Assembly (NCBI GenBank): GCA_023407175.1 | Contig: JAEYMU010000014.1 | Span: 124,001 to 188,000 of the forward strand | Origin: Bacillota bacterium | Lineage (GTDB): Bacteria; Bacillota_A; Clostridia; Lachnospirales; Lachnospiraceae | Reading direction: 5' to 3' | DNA: 64,000 nucleotides | In this document: in pieces, positions 52,663 through 61,681 of the stretch | Layout of the letters: every line of letters starts with the position of its first letter | Position numbering within the stretch: position 1 is the stretch's first letter | The notes under the pieces: generated by a model | Seen by the model: only the letters and a program-made list of their open reading frames with translations | What the model was told of the DNA's origin: nothing | Databases searched by the model: none | Position numbers and translations under genes: made by a program

Positions 52663-53709
52663 ATGACACTTTCATCCTTTTGTACGGCGATAACCGAAAA
52701 TAGGACAGATGGAATATATCCCCCTGCTGCGGACGCGGAGATGGGACACCGGATTATGTGTCCGGAGTATTCAATCGATCATATTGATGTTAAGACCTTT
52801 CCTTTGCCAGAGAAGGAGGATCTCTTTCTTCTGTGCTGGAATATCGAAGGCGGGGAAAGGCTTCAGGCAACGATTCTGCCCTTTAAGCAGCCCTTTACCT
52901 ATAGCTGTACCATCCCGTCCCAGGGCAGGACACAGCTTCATACCCATGATTATATTGAGCTTGCCTATATCGTGGAGGGGGAGTTTCGACAGAGAATTAT
53001 GGGCAATGATATTCTGTTTAAGAAGGGAGAGCTTTGCTTAATTGATAAGAACTGTCCCCATCAGGATTTTCTGGGAGACGGGGAAAGCATCATTTTGTTT
53101 ATCGGCTTGGCCAATGAAATCTTTGATGAGGTTATGGTTGGCAACATCGGAGAGGAGAAAATTCTGAATTTTCTTCGTACGGCCTTAATGAAGCAGAAGG
53201 GTGTCAGGCAGTTTCTGCATTTTAAGCCAAAGAATGCCGGAGAGGGGAAGCTGGAAGAGCTTCTGCTTTTGCTGCTGGAAGAGCTTAAGGAAAAGGATGC
53301 GGCCTCCCGCTATATTTGCAAGGGACTCATCATAAGAATACTGCATTATATCAGTACGATGTATGATTTCAGTCTCTCCAACGAACAGCGAAGGAAGATG
53401 AACTGGCTGGTATATGAGGAGCTTGTCCGGTATATCGGAGAGAATTATGCAAGGATAACTGTCAGGGAACTGGTAGCCAAGTTCCATTTTAACGAGGATT
53501 ATTATAACCGGCTCCTGAAGGAAAAGACAGGTATGACCTATCTTGAATATGTGCAGGATATCCGGCTGGGAAATGCCCGCCGGTTACTTGAAACGACTAA
53601 TCTCAAGGTTGACGAGATCGCAGAACAGGTAGGATATCAGAATAAAGGGTACTTCTATAAGATATTCGTGGACAAGTACGGAATTACCCCTGCGAAGCTG
53701 AGGAAATGA
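52663..53709 (+). CDS. AraC family regulator, probably of the arabinose operon
   Basis: 348 residues with a cupin sensing domain (LHTHDYIELAYIVEGEFRQRIMGNDILFKKGELCLIDKNCPHQ, near 88-130). The C-terminal helix-turn-helix pair is ITVRELVAKFHFNEDYYNRLLKEKTGMTYLEYVQDIRLGNARRLLETTNLKVDEIAEQVGYQNKGYFYKIF. It lies 250 bp upstream of araA in the same direction, so control of the arabinose genes is the natural inference. The first ~25 residues may not be translated; a GAGG lies before the ATG used. Confidence 0.85.
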   Translation: MTLSSFCTAITENRTDGIYPPAADAEMGHRIMCPEYSIDHIDVKTFPLPEKEDLFLLCWNIEGGERLQATILPFKQPFTYSCTIPSQGRTQLHTHDYIELAYIVEGEFRQRIMGNDILFKKGELCLIDKNCPHQDFLGDGESIILFIGLANEIFDEVMVGNIGEEKILNFLRTALMKQKGVRQFLHFKPKNAGEGKLEELLLLLLEELKEKDAASRYICKGLIIRILHYISTMYDFSLSNEQRRKMNWLVYEELVRYIGENYARITVRELVAKFHFNEDYYNRLLKEKTGMTYLEYVQDIRLGNARRLLETTNLKVDEIAEQVGYQNKGYFYKIFVDKYGITPAKLRK

Positions 53710-53772
53710 ATGAAAAATAAGATTTAGGGCGGAAGAAGTCCCTCATAAGGGATCTAAAATAGATTTATTCAT

Positions 53773-53847
53773 AGTAGGAATAGGTAACTTTTTTGATGTA
53801 AACAGTAGGAAGGCGCAATTGTAGGAAACCCTGAATTTGTCTATAAT
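53773..53847 (+). promoter_or_regulatory. araA promoter with upstream direct repeats
   Basis: TTGTAG (53819-53824) and TATAAT (53842-53847) have a 17-bp spacer. The heptamer GTAGGAA occurs three times, at 53774, 53805 and 53821 (the last across the -35), spaced 31 and 16 bp. These could be AraC-type sites for the regulator encoded just upstream. Confidence 0.55.
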
Positions 53848-53851
53848 AGAA

Positions 53852-53914
53852 TTATCAGAAGTCAGATTTATGACTTCTGATAAAAGGCGCAATCATAGGT
53901 ATGATCTCTGCGCT
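53852..53914. repeat. Palindromic element, TTATCAGAAG family (copy 2), in araA leader
   Basis: A perfect 13-bp stem, TTATCAGAAGTCA / TGACTTCTGATAA (53852-53883), followed by AAAGGCGC, an ATCATA/TATGAT hairpin and a closing GCGC. It shares the first hairpin and AAAGGCGC with 19570-19604. It begins at about the predicted transcription start of araA, so the mRNA would start with this hairpin. Confidence 0.7.
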
Positions 53915-53963
53915 TTAAGGCGGCAAGTGATCAAATTCATCAGTTTCGAGGAGGAATACTGTT

Positions 53964-55460
53964 ATGTTGGAAAAGAAGAATTATCAATTCTGGTTTGCAA
54001 CCGGTTCACAGGCTTTATACGGAGAGGAATGCTTAAAGGTAGTTGCCGAGCATTCAAGAATTATAGTGGAGGGACTGAATAAATCAGGAATCCTTCCCTT
54101 TGAAGTAATATGGAAACCCACATTGATCGACAATGCTTCCATCAGAAAGCTGTTTAATGATGCGAATGCAGATGAAAACTGCGCTGGTGTTATTACCTGG
54201 ATGCACACCTTTTCACCGGCGAAATCCTGGATTTTGGGACTTCAGGAATACAGAAAGCCTCTGTTGCACCTGCATACCCAGTTTAACCGGGATATCCCTT
54301 ATGACTCGATTGATATGGACTTTATGAACACCAACCAGTCCGCACATGGTGACAGGGAATACGGCCACATCGTAACCCGTATGGGAATTGAGCGAAAGGT
54401 GGTTGCCGGCTACTGGGAGGACAAAACCGTTCAGGAGCGTATCGCAGGCTGGATGCTTACAGCAATTGGTATCATCGAGAGCAGCCATATCCGTGTGCTT
54501 CGTGTCGGTGACAATATGAGAAATGTTGCAGTTACCGAAGGCGATAAGGTGGAAGCCCATATTAAATTCGGCTGGGAAATCGATGCCTATAATATTACAG
54601 ACATTGCCGAATATGTAAAGCAGGCAGCCCAGGGAGATATTAACGCGTTAGTAGAGGAATACTATAGTAAATACGAAATTTTGACCGAGGGAAGAGACGA
54701 GAAGGAATTCAGAAAGCATGTTGCGGTTCAGGCGGCAATCGAAATCGGATTTGAGAAATTCCTGGAAGAGAAGGATTATCATGCAATTGTAACAAATTTT
54801 GAGATGCTGTCCGGCCTGCAGCAGCTTCCGGGACTTGCAATTCAGAGGCTGATGGAGAAAGGCTACGGCTTTGGTGCAGAGGGTGACTGGAAGACAGCCG
54901 GTATGGTTCGTCTGATGAAGCTCATGACACAGAGCCTAAAGAATGCAAAGGGAACCTCCTTTATGGAGGATTATACCTATCACTTAGAGCCCGGTAAGGA
55001 AGGTATCCTGCAGGCGCATATGCTTGAGGTGTGTCCTACCATAGCGGATGGAAAAGTTGGAGTCAAGGTAAATCCGTTGTCCATGGGTAACAGGGAAGAG
55101 CCGGCACGTCTGGTATTTACCTCCAAGCCCGGCAAGGGTGTTGCCACCTCACTGATTGATCTTGGCAACCGTTTCAGGCTGATTATTAATGATGTAGAGT
55201 GCCTTAAGCAGGATACGCCCATGCCTAAGCTGCCGGTAGCCTCTGCTTTCTGGAGACCTGAGCCTGATTTGGCAACCGGAGCCGAGGCCTGGATACTTGC
55301 CGGAGGAGCCCACCATACGGCGTTTTCCTATGACCTGACCTCCGAGCAGATGGGTGACTGGGCAGCGGCAATGGGAATTGAGGCCGTGTTCATCGATAAG
55401 GACACCACGATAAGAAACTTCAAGAATGAATTAAGATGGAACTCCATCGCATACCGGTAG
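53964..55460 (+). CDS. araA: L-arabinose isomerase
   Basis: Converts L-arabinose to L-ribulose, first step of arabinose breakdown. The 498-residue length matches the family. YQFWFATGSQALYG at the start, MHTFSPAKSWI, LLHLHTQFN, EGDWKTAGMVR and FMEDYTYHLEPGKE are conserved AraA segments; the metal/active-site Glu and His residues lie within the last three. GAGGAGGAATACTGTT precedes the ATG. First gene of an operon with araD (15 bp downstream) and the FGGY kinase. Confidence 0.96.
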   Translation: MLEKKNYQFWFATGSQALYGEECLKVVAEHSRIIVEGLNKSGILPFEVIWKPTLIDNASIRKLFNDANADENCAGVITWMHTFSPAKSWILGLQEYRKPLLHLHTQFNRDIPYDSIDMDFMNTNQSAHGDREYGHIVTRMGIERKVVAGYWEDKTVQERIAGWMLTAIGIIESSHIRVLRVGDNMRNVAVTEGDKVEAHIKFGWEIDAYNITDIAEYVKQAAQGDINALVEEYYSKYEILTEGRDEKEFRKHVAVQAAIEIGFEKFLEEKDYHAIVTNFEMLSGLQQLPGLAIQRLMEKGYGFGAEGDWKTAGMVRLMKLMTQSLKNAKGTSFMEDYTYHLEPGKEGILQAHMLEVCPTIADGKVGVKVNPLSMGNREEPARLVFTSKPGKGVATSLIDLGNRFRLIINDVECLKQDTPMPKLPVASAFWRPEPDLATGAEAWILAGGAHHTAFSYDLTSEQMGDWAAAMGIEAVFIDKDTTIRNFKNELRWNSIAYR

Positions 55461-55475
55461 GAGGAAATAAAGCTT

Positions 55476-56171
55476 ATGCTGGAACAATTAAAAGAAATCG
55501 TATATCAGGCAAATATGGAGCTTCCGAAACGCGGGCTGGTAACCTATACCTGGGGTAATGTAAGCGGCATCGACCGCGCCGGCGGGTATCTGGTAATCAA
55601 GCCGAGCGGTGTGGATTATGAGAATATGAAGCCGGAGGACATGGTAGTTGTTGACATGGAGGGTAAGCGGATTGAAGGCAAATACAAGCCTTCCTCCGAT
55701 ACCGCTACACATATTGAGCTCTATAAGAAATATCCGGAGCTTGGAGGTGTTGTTCATACCCATTCTACCTGGGCTACCTCCTGGGCACAGGCCGGCAGAA
55801 GTATTCCGTTATATGGAACAACCCATGCGGACTATTTCTACGGACCGATTCCCTGCGCAAGAAGTCTGACCGAGAAGGAAATTAACGGAGAGTATGAGAA
55901 GAACACCGGACTTGTGATTATCGAAACTCTAATCAAGGATAAGATCAGTCCCTTAAGCATGCCGGGAATTCTCTGCTGCAATCACGGCCCCTTTACCTGG
56001 GGTAAGGATGCACATGAAGCAGTGCATAATGCCGTGGTACTGGAGGAGGTCGCAAAGATGGCCTGCTATTCGGAATTGATTAATAACCATATCAAGCCGG
56101 CCCCGCAGGAAATTGCAGATAAGCATTATCTGCGCAAGCACGGAGACAATGCTTATTACGGGCAGAATTAA
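55476..56171 (+). CDS. araD: L-ribulose-5-phosphate 4-epimerase
   Basis: Class II aldolase-fold zinc enzyme of 231 residues that turns L-ribulose 5-phosphate into D-xylulose 5-phosphate, feeding the pentose phosphate pathway. Conserved parts are [12 protein letters not shown] (about 22-33), [40 protein letters not shown] (zinc-binding HxH) and [26 protein letters not shown] precedes the start, directly after araA. Confidence 0.95.
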   Translation: MLEQLKEIVYQANMELPKRGLVTYTWGNVSGIDRAGGYLVIKPSGVDYENMKPEDMVVVDMEGKRIEGKYKPSSDTATHIELYKKYPELGGVVHTHSTWATSWAQAGRSIPLYGTTHADYFYGPIPCARSLTEKEINGEYEKNTGLVIIETLIKDKISPLSMPGILCCNHGPFTWGKDAHEAVHNAVVLEEVAKMACYSELINNHIKPAPQEIADKHYLRKHGDNAYYGQN

Positions 56172-56192
56172 AATAGGATGGAGGATTCATGT

Positions 56193-57800
56193 ATGGGTTT
56201 TACGGAAAATGATATAAGAAATGCAATTGTAAACGGAAAAACAGTTCTCGGCATAGAATTTGGTTCCACCCGTATAAAGGCAGTTTTGATCGGTGAGGAT
56301 AATGTTCCGGTTGCTTCCGGCGCCCATGATTGGGAAAATAGCTATGTGGACGGTATCTGGACCTACAGCCTGGAGGATATCTGGATCGGTGTTCAGGACA
56401 GCTACCGGAAGATGACGGAGGATGTAAAGCAGCAATACGGAGTAACCCTTGAGACGATAGGAGCTATTGGCTTTTCAGGAATGATGCACGGCTATATGGT
56501 ATTTGACAGGGAGGGAGAGCTTCTGGTACCCTTCAGGACCTGGCGCAACAATATCACAGGCCAGGCCAGCGAAGCCCTGACAGAGGTTTTACAGTACCAT
56601 ATTCCCCAAAGATGGAGTATAGCGCATCTTTACCAGGCTGTCTTAAACCAGGAGGAGCATATAACAAAAATAGAATTTCTGACCACATTGGCAGGCTATA
56701 TTCACTGGAAGCTGACCGGCAATAAGGTACTGGGTGTGGGCGAGGCCTCCGGTGTATTTCCAATTGACTTGAATACAAAAAAATATAATGAGCATATGCT
56801 GGCACAGTTTGATGAGCTGGTTGGGACAAGAAACCTTCCCTGGAAGCTTAGCGACATCCTGCCCGAAGTATTACCGGCGGGCGAAAAGGCTGGTGTGCTT
56901 ACCGAAGAAGGAGCAAAGCTGCTGGATGTTACCGGAGTCTTAAAGCCCGGTGTGCCCCTTTGTCCTCCGGAGGGGGACGCAGGAACCGGTATGGTGGCAA
57001 CGAATAGTGTGGCGAAGCGTACGGGTAATGTCTCCGCAGGAACCAGTGTATTTGCCATGATTGTACTGGAGAAGGAATTGTCAAAGGTATATGAGGAAAT
57101 TGACCTGGTAACGACTCCGACGGGTAATCTGGTTGCCATGGCCCACTCCAATAACTGCACTTCGGATTTAAATGCCTGGGTTTCCCTGTTTGACGAATTT
57201 AGCAAAGCAGTAGGTATAGAGATTAAAAAAAGCAAGCTTTTTGACACCTTTTATTATCAGGCGTTGTCAGGAGATGCAGACTGCGGCGGTCTTTTGGCCT
57301 ACGGCTACCTTTCAGGAGAGCACATCACCGGTTTTGAGGAAGGCCGTCCATTGTTTGTACGTTCTTCCAATAGCAAATTCAGCTTTGCTAATTTTGCCCG
57401 TGTTCATTTGTTCACCGCGTTGGGTGCCTTGAAAATAGGTCTGGACATCCTTCTTAAACAGGAAGGTGTGGGACTGGATGAAATCCTTGGTCATGGCGGC
57501 CTCTTCAAGACTAAGGAGGTAGGACAAAAGATTATGGCGGCAGCAATCAATGCACCGGTCTCCGTTATGGAGACAGCCGGAGAAGGAGGAGCCTGGGGTA
57601 TTGCCCTGCTTGCCTCCTATATGATAAATAAGACAGAGAAGGAAACGCTGGAGGAATATCTGGCGGGCAAGGTATTTGCAGGCAAGCTTGGATCGAAAAT
57701 AGCTCCCGATCCTAGGGATGTGGAAGGCTTTGAAGAGTTCATGAAGCGCTATCGTAAGGGTCTTGCAATAGAGAGAGCGGCAGTTGACCATTTGAAATAA
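56193..57800 (+). CDS. FGGY family carbohydrate kinase, probable L-ribulokinase
   Basis: 535 residues from the ATG at 56193. GGAGG at 56180-56184 lies 8 bp upstream; the ATG at 56178 overlaps this site. The N-terminal phosphate-binding motif is [14 protein letters not shown], with [36 protein letters not shown] and [17 protein letters not shown] as further sugar-kinase/actin-fold motifs. Similar proteins are often labelled xylulokinase. Its place directly after araA and araD makes phosphorylation of L-ribulose by ATP the likely job, replacing classical AraB. The operon ends at a strong hairpin. Confidence 0.85.
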   Translation: MGFTENDIRNAIVNGKTVLGIEFGSTRIKAVLIGEDNVPVASGAHDWENSYVDGIWTYSLEDIWIGVQDSYRKMTEDVKQQYGVTLETIGAIGFSGMMHGYMVFDREGELLVPFRTWRNNITGQASEALTEVLQYHIPQRWSIAHLYQAVLNQEEHITKIEFLTTLAGYIHWKLTGNKVLGVGEASGVFPIDLNTKKYNEHMLAQFDELVGTRNLPWKLSDILPEVLPAGEKAGVLTEEGAKLLDVTGVLKPGVPLCPPEGDAGTGMVATNSVAKRTGNVSAGTSVFAMIVLEKELSKVYEEIDLVTTPTGNLVAMAHSNNCTSDLNAWVSLFDEFSKAVGIEIKKSKLFDTFYYQALSGDADCGGLLAYGYLSGEHITGFEEGRPLFVRSSNSKFSFANFARVHLFTALGALKIGLDILLKQEGVGLDEILGHGGLFKTKEVGQKIMAAAINAPVSVMETAGEGGAWGIALLASYMINKTEKETLEEYLAGKVFAGKLGSKIAPDPRDVEGFEEFMKRYRKGLAIERAAVDHLK

Positions 57801-57816
57801 GAAGAGAATTGATTTG

Positions 57817-57848
57817 GCAGGGTGGGATTGAAATCCCACCCTGCTTTT
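57817..57848 (+). terminator. Terminator of the arabinose operon
   Basis: A perfect 13-bp stem, GCAGGGTGGGATT / AATCCCACCCTGC, with a 2-base loop, followed by TTTT. Confidence 0.85.
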
Positions 57849-57970
57849 GCTTTATAGGAGCGTGCTCCTATAAAGCAAAAGCCCTCCGGGCAGGATGCGC
57901 ACTCGCACGTATGGTATTATGTCGGCTTTGCCGACCGCGCTCGGCGCGAGAGTTTGCCAAAGCAAACGCT
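57843..57970. repeat. Cluster of palindromes after the arabinose operon
   Basis: A perfect 19-bp inverted repeat with a 2-base centre (57843-57882, GCTTTTGCTTTATAGGAGC and its complement) overlaps the terminator. It is followed by GTCGGC-TTT-GCCGAC (57921-57935), CTCG-GCG-CGAG (57940-57950) and GTTTGC-CAAA-GCAAAC (57952-57967). GC-rich compared with the next 200 bp. No open frame of note. Confidence 0.75.
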
Positions 57971-58230
57971 TTGTTCTATATATCCGATAAGCTCATACTC
58001 TAAATAATGGCCGCTGCTCCTGAAAATACCTTTGCCTTGTGCATAATAACCATATACAATGAAAATATAAGAAAAAAACGAACATAATTCATAAAAAAAT
58101 CAACCTGTTTTTGGAACGGTAATGTTATAATTAGTGAGAGGGACTGGTGATAAAAACATTATTTTAACAAATTTTAAGAGGAGTATGTGTTTTAGGCGGA
58201 AGATAAAATCCGAAACAGAGGGAAGATGCG
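57971..58230. other. Intergenic region upstream of the chemoreceptor
   Basis: AT-rich. A possible extended -10, TGTTATAAT, ends at 58131 without a good -35. No sigma-D-type pair (TAAA..GCCGATAA) was found. The start of the chemoreceptor has GAGGGAAGATGCG upstream. Confidence 0.4.
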
Positions 58231-59955
58231 ATGAAAAATTGGAGCATGAGATTTAAAGTACTGGTACCGATATTTATTATTGCAATGATCGGGTTGACGG
58301 CATGTATCATCGGCAGTATCAGTCTTAAGACGGTTCAGGACGCAAGCAACAAAATATCCGGCGAATATCTGGAGGGGATAACAAAGCTGGATGAGCTGTC
58401 CAGTGAATTTGTTATGCTGCAGAAGCTGATGCTGCAGCATTGTCTGGTTGATGAGGAAGGGCAGATAGCGATTGAGGGACTGATGGAGGAATCCACCAAT
58501 AATGTCAAGTCTTTGCGTGATGCCTATGAGGTCAACCTTAAGGACGGGGAAGAGAAAAAGCTGTTTGAGGAATTTGTAAAGCAGCTGAAGGATTATTTGG
58601 ACACCTATGAAGTTACCATTAGTATGAGTAAAAGCGGTAATAATGAAGGGGCTATCCGGTGGACCAACGCGGATTTGACTGAGGCTTCCGATACAATGAT
58701 TTCAGAGCTGAAGCAATTAAAGGAAATGAACGATGATAAGATAGCAAAAGCAATTGCAAAGGAAAATGAGCTGTATCAGTCCTCCATCCGGGTGACAACG
58801 GGAATTTTCCTGTTAACGGTCCTAATTCTGATTCTTACGATTCTGATGTGCAACCGCTATATTGTTAATCCAATTAATAGGGCGAAGCGGCAGCTGGCAC
58901 AGATTGTAAAGGGAATTAACGAAGAGCATGGTGATCTGACCATCCGGGTCGAGGTGAAATCCAGGGATGAAGTCGGGCAGCTGGTGGCCGGTATCAATAT
59001 ATTTATCGAAACCCTGCAAAACATTCTGGGCAGTATCAGAGAGAGTACGAATCACATGAACCGGGTGGTCGAAAGCGTAATCGGCAGCGTTGGTACGGCC
59101 AATGAAAGTGCCTGTGATATCTCGTCCCTGATGCAGGAGATGTCTGCAACGATGGAGGAGGTTTCGGCAACAATATCCAACATCAATATGGATGTGGAGA
59201 ATGCCAACAGTCAGGTGGCTGAAATTGCTTCCTCCTCGGCAACCTTCGATGATTATGCATCAGGAATGAAGGAACGTGCGGGGAGGATGGAAGAAACTGC
59301 GGTTCAAAATAAGAAAATTACCAACAAGGTTATTGCAGAAATTGTTGCAGCGTTAAAGCAGGCAATTGAAAACAGCCGGAATGTGGACCAGATTAACCAG
59401 TTTTCCAATGATATCCTAAGCCTTTCCGAGCAGACGAATCTGCTTGCTCTGAACGCCTCGATTGAAGCTGCGAGGGCAGGAGAGGCAGGGAAGGGCTTTG
59501 CCGTGGTAGCAGTTGAAATCCGAAAGCTTTCGGAGATTACAACAGGTACGGTAAACAAGATACAGAGCGTCAATGGAATGATAACCTGTGCGGTAGACGA
59601 GCTGATCAAAAATTCCAACGAGGTTGTTAATTATATAGAGAATACGGTACTTCCCGATTACGAAGCCTTCGTATCGACCGGTGAACAGTACCGGAATGAT
59701 TCGGTTTACATCAATAATATCATGAAGTCCCTGCGACAAAGGACGGATATTCTGAATACCAGAATGAGCTCCATTGCCAGGTCGGTTTCCGATATTGCAA
59801 TTACGACTGAGGAAAGTGCAAAGGGTATTATGCAGGCGGCGACGCAAACCAATACCTTTGTAAATGAAATAAATTGTGTGAAGCAGAATATGGATACCAA
59901 TCAGGAGATTGCAGCAAGCCTGATGACACAGGCAGATAAATTTATTACACAATAG
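58231..59955 (+). CDS. Methyl-accepting chemotaxis protein
   Basis: 574 residues. First membrane helix about 9-30, an external helical sensing domain (four-helix-bundle type) to ~188, second helix ~190-210, HAMP (~212-270), then a cytoplasmic coiled coil. The hairpin tip reads [41 protein letters not shown], the signature that contacts CheA/CheW. The ligand is unknown. Its neighbours are a sugar-type sensor system and binding protein, so a sugar attractant is plausible. Confidence 0.93.
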   Translation: MKNWSMRFKVLVPIFIIAMIGLTACIIGSISLKTVQDASNKISGEYLEGITKLDELSSEFVMLQKLMLQHCLVDEEGQIAIEGLMEESTNNVKSLRDAYEVNLKDGEEKKLFEEFVKQLKDYLDTYEVTISMSKSGNNEGAIRWTNADLTEASDTMISELKQLKEMNDDKIAKAIAKENELYQSSIRVTTGIFLLTVLILILTILMCNRYIVNPINRAKRQLAQIVKGINEEHGDLTIRVEVKSRDEVGQLVAGINIFIETLQNILGSIRESTNHMNRVVESVIGSVGTANESACDISSLMQEMSATMEEVSATISNINMDVENANSQVAEIASSSATFDDYASGMKERAGRMEETAVQNKKITNKVIAEIVAALKQAIENSRNVDQINQFSNDILSLSEQTNLLALNASIEAARAGEAGKGFAVVAVEIRKLSEITTGTVNKIQSVNGMITCAVDELIKNSNEVVNYIENTVLPDYEAFVSTGEQYRNDSVYINNIMKSLRQRTDILNTRMSSIARSVSDIAITTEESAKGIMQAATQTNTFVNEINCVKQNMDTNQEIAASLMTQADKFITQ

Positions 59956-59959
59956 CGAT

Positions 59960-60006
59960 AAATCCTCATAAGTGTTGAATTTTCAATGCATATGAGGATT
60001 TTAAAT
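59960..60006 (+). terminator. Terminator of the chemoreceptor gene
   Basis: AAATCCTCATA / TATGAGGATTT hairpin (59960-60001) with an inner TTGAA/TTCAA pairing, then TTAAAT. The T-run is weak, so read-through to the response regulator is possible. Confidence 0.6.
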
Positions 60007-60022
60007 ATAAATGGGGGTAACT

Positions 60023-61681
60023 ATGATTAAAATTTTTCTGGTAGAGGATGAGATTGTCATTAGAGAAGGTATTCACCGGATGATTCCCTGGTCGGAATAT
60101 GGGTATGAGCTTGCCGGGGAGGCAGCGGACGGGGAAATCGCCCTTCCCATGATACGCCAGATCAAGCCGGATGTTCTGGTTACGGATATCAAGATGCCAT
60201 TTATGGACGGTCTGGCATTAAGCAAGCTGGTCAAGAAGGAGCTTCCGGCAACAAAGATAGTAATTATCAGCGGCTATGATGATTTTGAATATGCGCAGAA
60301 GGCCATATCCCTTGGGGTTGAACGGTATCTTTTAAAGCCCATCAGCAGAAACAGCTTTATTGAGGTTTTGGAGGATATTCATGCGAAATATGAGGCAGAG
60401 AACGCACAGAAGATATATTATGAGAAATTCAAAAGTGAGCTACAGGAATATGAGCAGCATTCCAGAAGGGATTTCTTTGAAGCACTGATCTCCGGACAGG
60501 TTAATATTCAAAAAATCTATGAGCTTGCAGAAAAGCTGCAGATTGATATCAGTGCACAGTGCTACAATGTTGTTTTGTTTTCCATGAATGCGGCGGAAAA
60601 AAACCCGGTATTCAACGATACCTATTCCGAATATACGGCGGACCTTCAAAACCGTCTGTACCAGCTCTTTCACGACAAACCGGACTGTATTCTGTTTCGC
60701 AATCAGATGTTCAGCTATGCGGTCTTGATTAAGGGAGAGAAGGACAGGATAGCACAGCTGACGGAGGAATGTGTGCAGCTGCTGCAGGATTTCTTTGGAA
60801 AGGGAGGCAATCAGATCGACTGGTTTGTGTGCACGGGTAAGGCGGTAGAGCGCTTAAGCCTGCTGCCGGAAAGCTACCAGGAAGCCATGCAGCTGTTCGC
60901 CTCCAGATATATCAACAAATTCCGCATATCTACCGGTGCTGACAGCCAGGAGGCGGGAAGGTACCCGGATGAATTGCACCTGATGGATATTGATGCCAGT
61001 GTTACCAACCCGGATATTATATTCAATTTCTTAAGCAATGCCCTGGCTGATGAGGTAAATAATTTTGTAAAGAATTATCTGCAAATGATAGGAACAGAGG
61101 CGCTTAAGTCAAAGATTTTCCGCCAGTATATACTTTTGAATGTCCATTTCAGTACGGTCTCCTTTATACAAAAGCTGAGCTTTAAGAAGGAGGACATGGA
61201 CGGCTTTCTTCCTGTAATCTGTTCGGAGGCCATCACCAGTGTCCAGAACGCGCAGGAGATCATGAAAAGCATTCTGGAGAAGGGTATCCAGCTAAGAGAG
61301 GTAAACGCCCGGAGCCGTTTCAAGAGTGTACTTGAGGTGGCAATTATATTTATCAATAAAAATTTCATGGATGATACGCTTTCCTTAAACAAGGTGGCCT
61401 GTGCCGCCAATGTAAGCGCAAACCACTTCAGTGCCCTGTTCAGTCAGGAGATGAAGAAGACCTTTATTGAATATCTGACGGAGCTTCGGATGAACAAGGC
61501 GAAGCAGCTGCTTCGGTGTACGGACAAACGCTCCGGCGAGATTGCCATGGAGGTCGGATATAAGGACTCTCATTATTTCAGCTTTTTATTTAAGAAGACA
61601 CAAGGGTGTACACCCAGCGATTATCGAAATAAAAAGGGAGGCAGCTCATGCGATCCGGTAAAAATAGAAAGTCCAATATGA
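60023..61681 (+). CDS. YesN-type response regulator (receiver plus AraC DNA-binding domain)
   Basis: 552 residues from the ATG at 60023 (GGGGG 5 bp upstream). Receiver domain: acidic pocket VEDE (7-10), phosphorylation site Asp55 in VTDIKMP, switch region IISGYDDFEYA and the lysine in LLKPIS. A long middle region of unknown fold follows. The C-terminal AraC helix-turn-helix (about 440-540) reads LSLNKVACAANVSANHFSALFSQEMKKTFIEYL..GEIAMEVGYKDSHYFSFLFKK. Overlaps the kinase gene by 34 bp, so they are translated together. Likely activates the sugar-import operon that begins at 63211. Confidence 0.93.
   Translation: MIKIFLVEDEIVIREGIHRMIPWSEYGYELAGEAADGEIALPMIRQIKPDVLVTDIKMPFMDGLALSKLVKKELPATKIVIISGYDDFEYAQKAISLGVERYLLKPISRNSFIEVLEDIHAKYEAENAQKIYYEKFKSELQEYEQHSRRDFFEALISGQVNIQKIYELAEKLQIDISAQCYNVVLFSMNAAEKNPVFNDTYSEYTADLQNRLYQLFHDKPDCILFRNQMFSYAVLIKGEKDRIAQLTEECVQLLQDFFGKGGNQIDWFVCTGKAVERLSLLPESYQEAMQLFASRYINKFRISTGADSQEAGRYPDELHLMDIDASVTNPDIIFNFLSNALADEVNNFVKNYLQMIGTEALKSKIFRQYILLNVHFSTVSFIQKLSFKKEDMDGFLPVICSEAITSVQNAQEIMKSILEKGIQLREVNARSRFKSVLEVAIIFINKNFMDDTLSLNKVACAANVSANHFSALFSQEMKKTFIEYLTELRMNKAKQLLRCTDKRSGEIAMEVGYKDSHYFSFLFKKTQGCTPSDYRNKKGGSSCDPVKIESPI

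Noticed and set aside
57312..57839. 175-codon minus-strand frame opposite the FGGY kinase
   Set aside because: Shadow of the kinase C-terminal domain, beginning inside the operon terminator.
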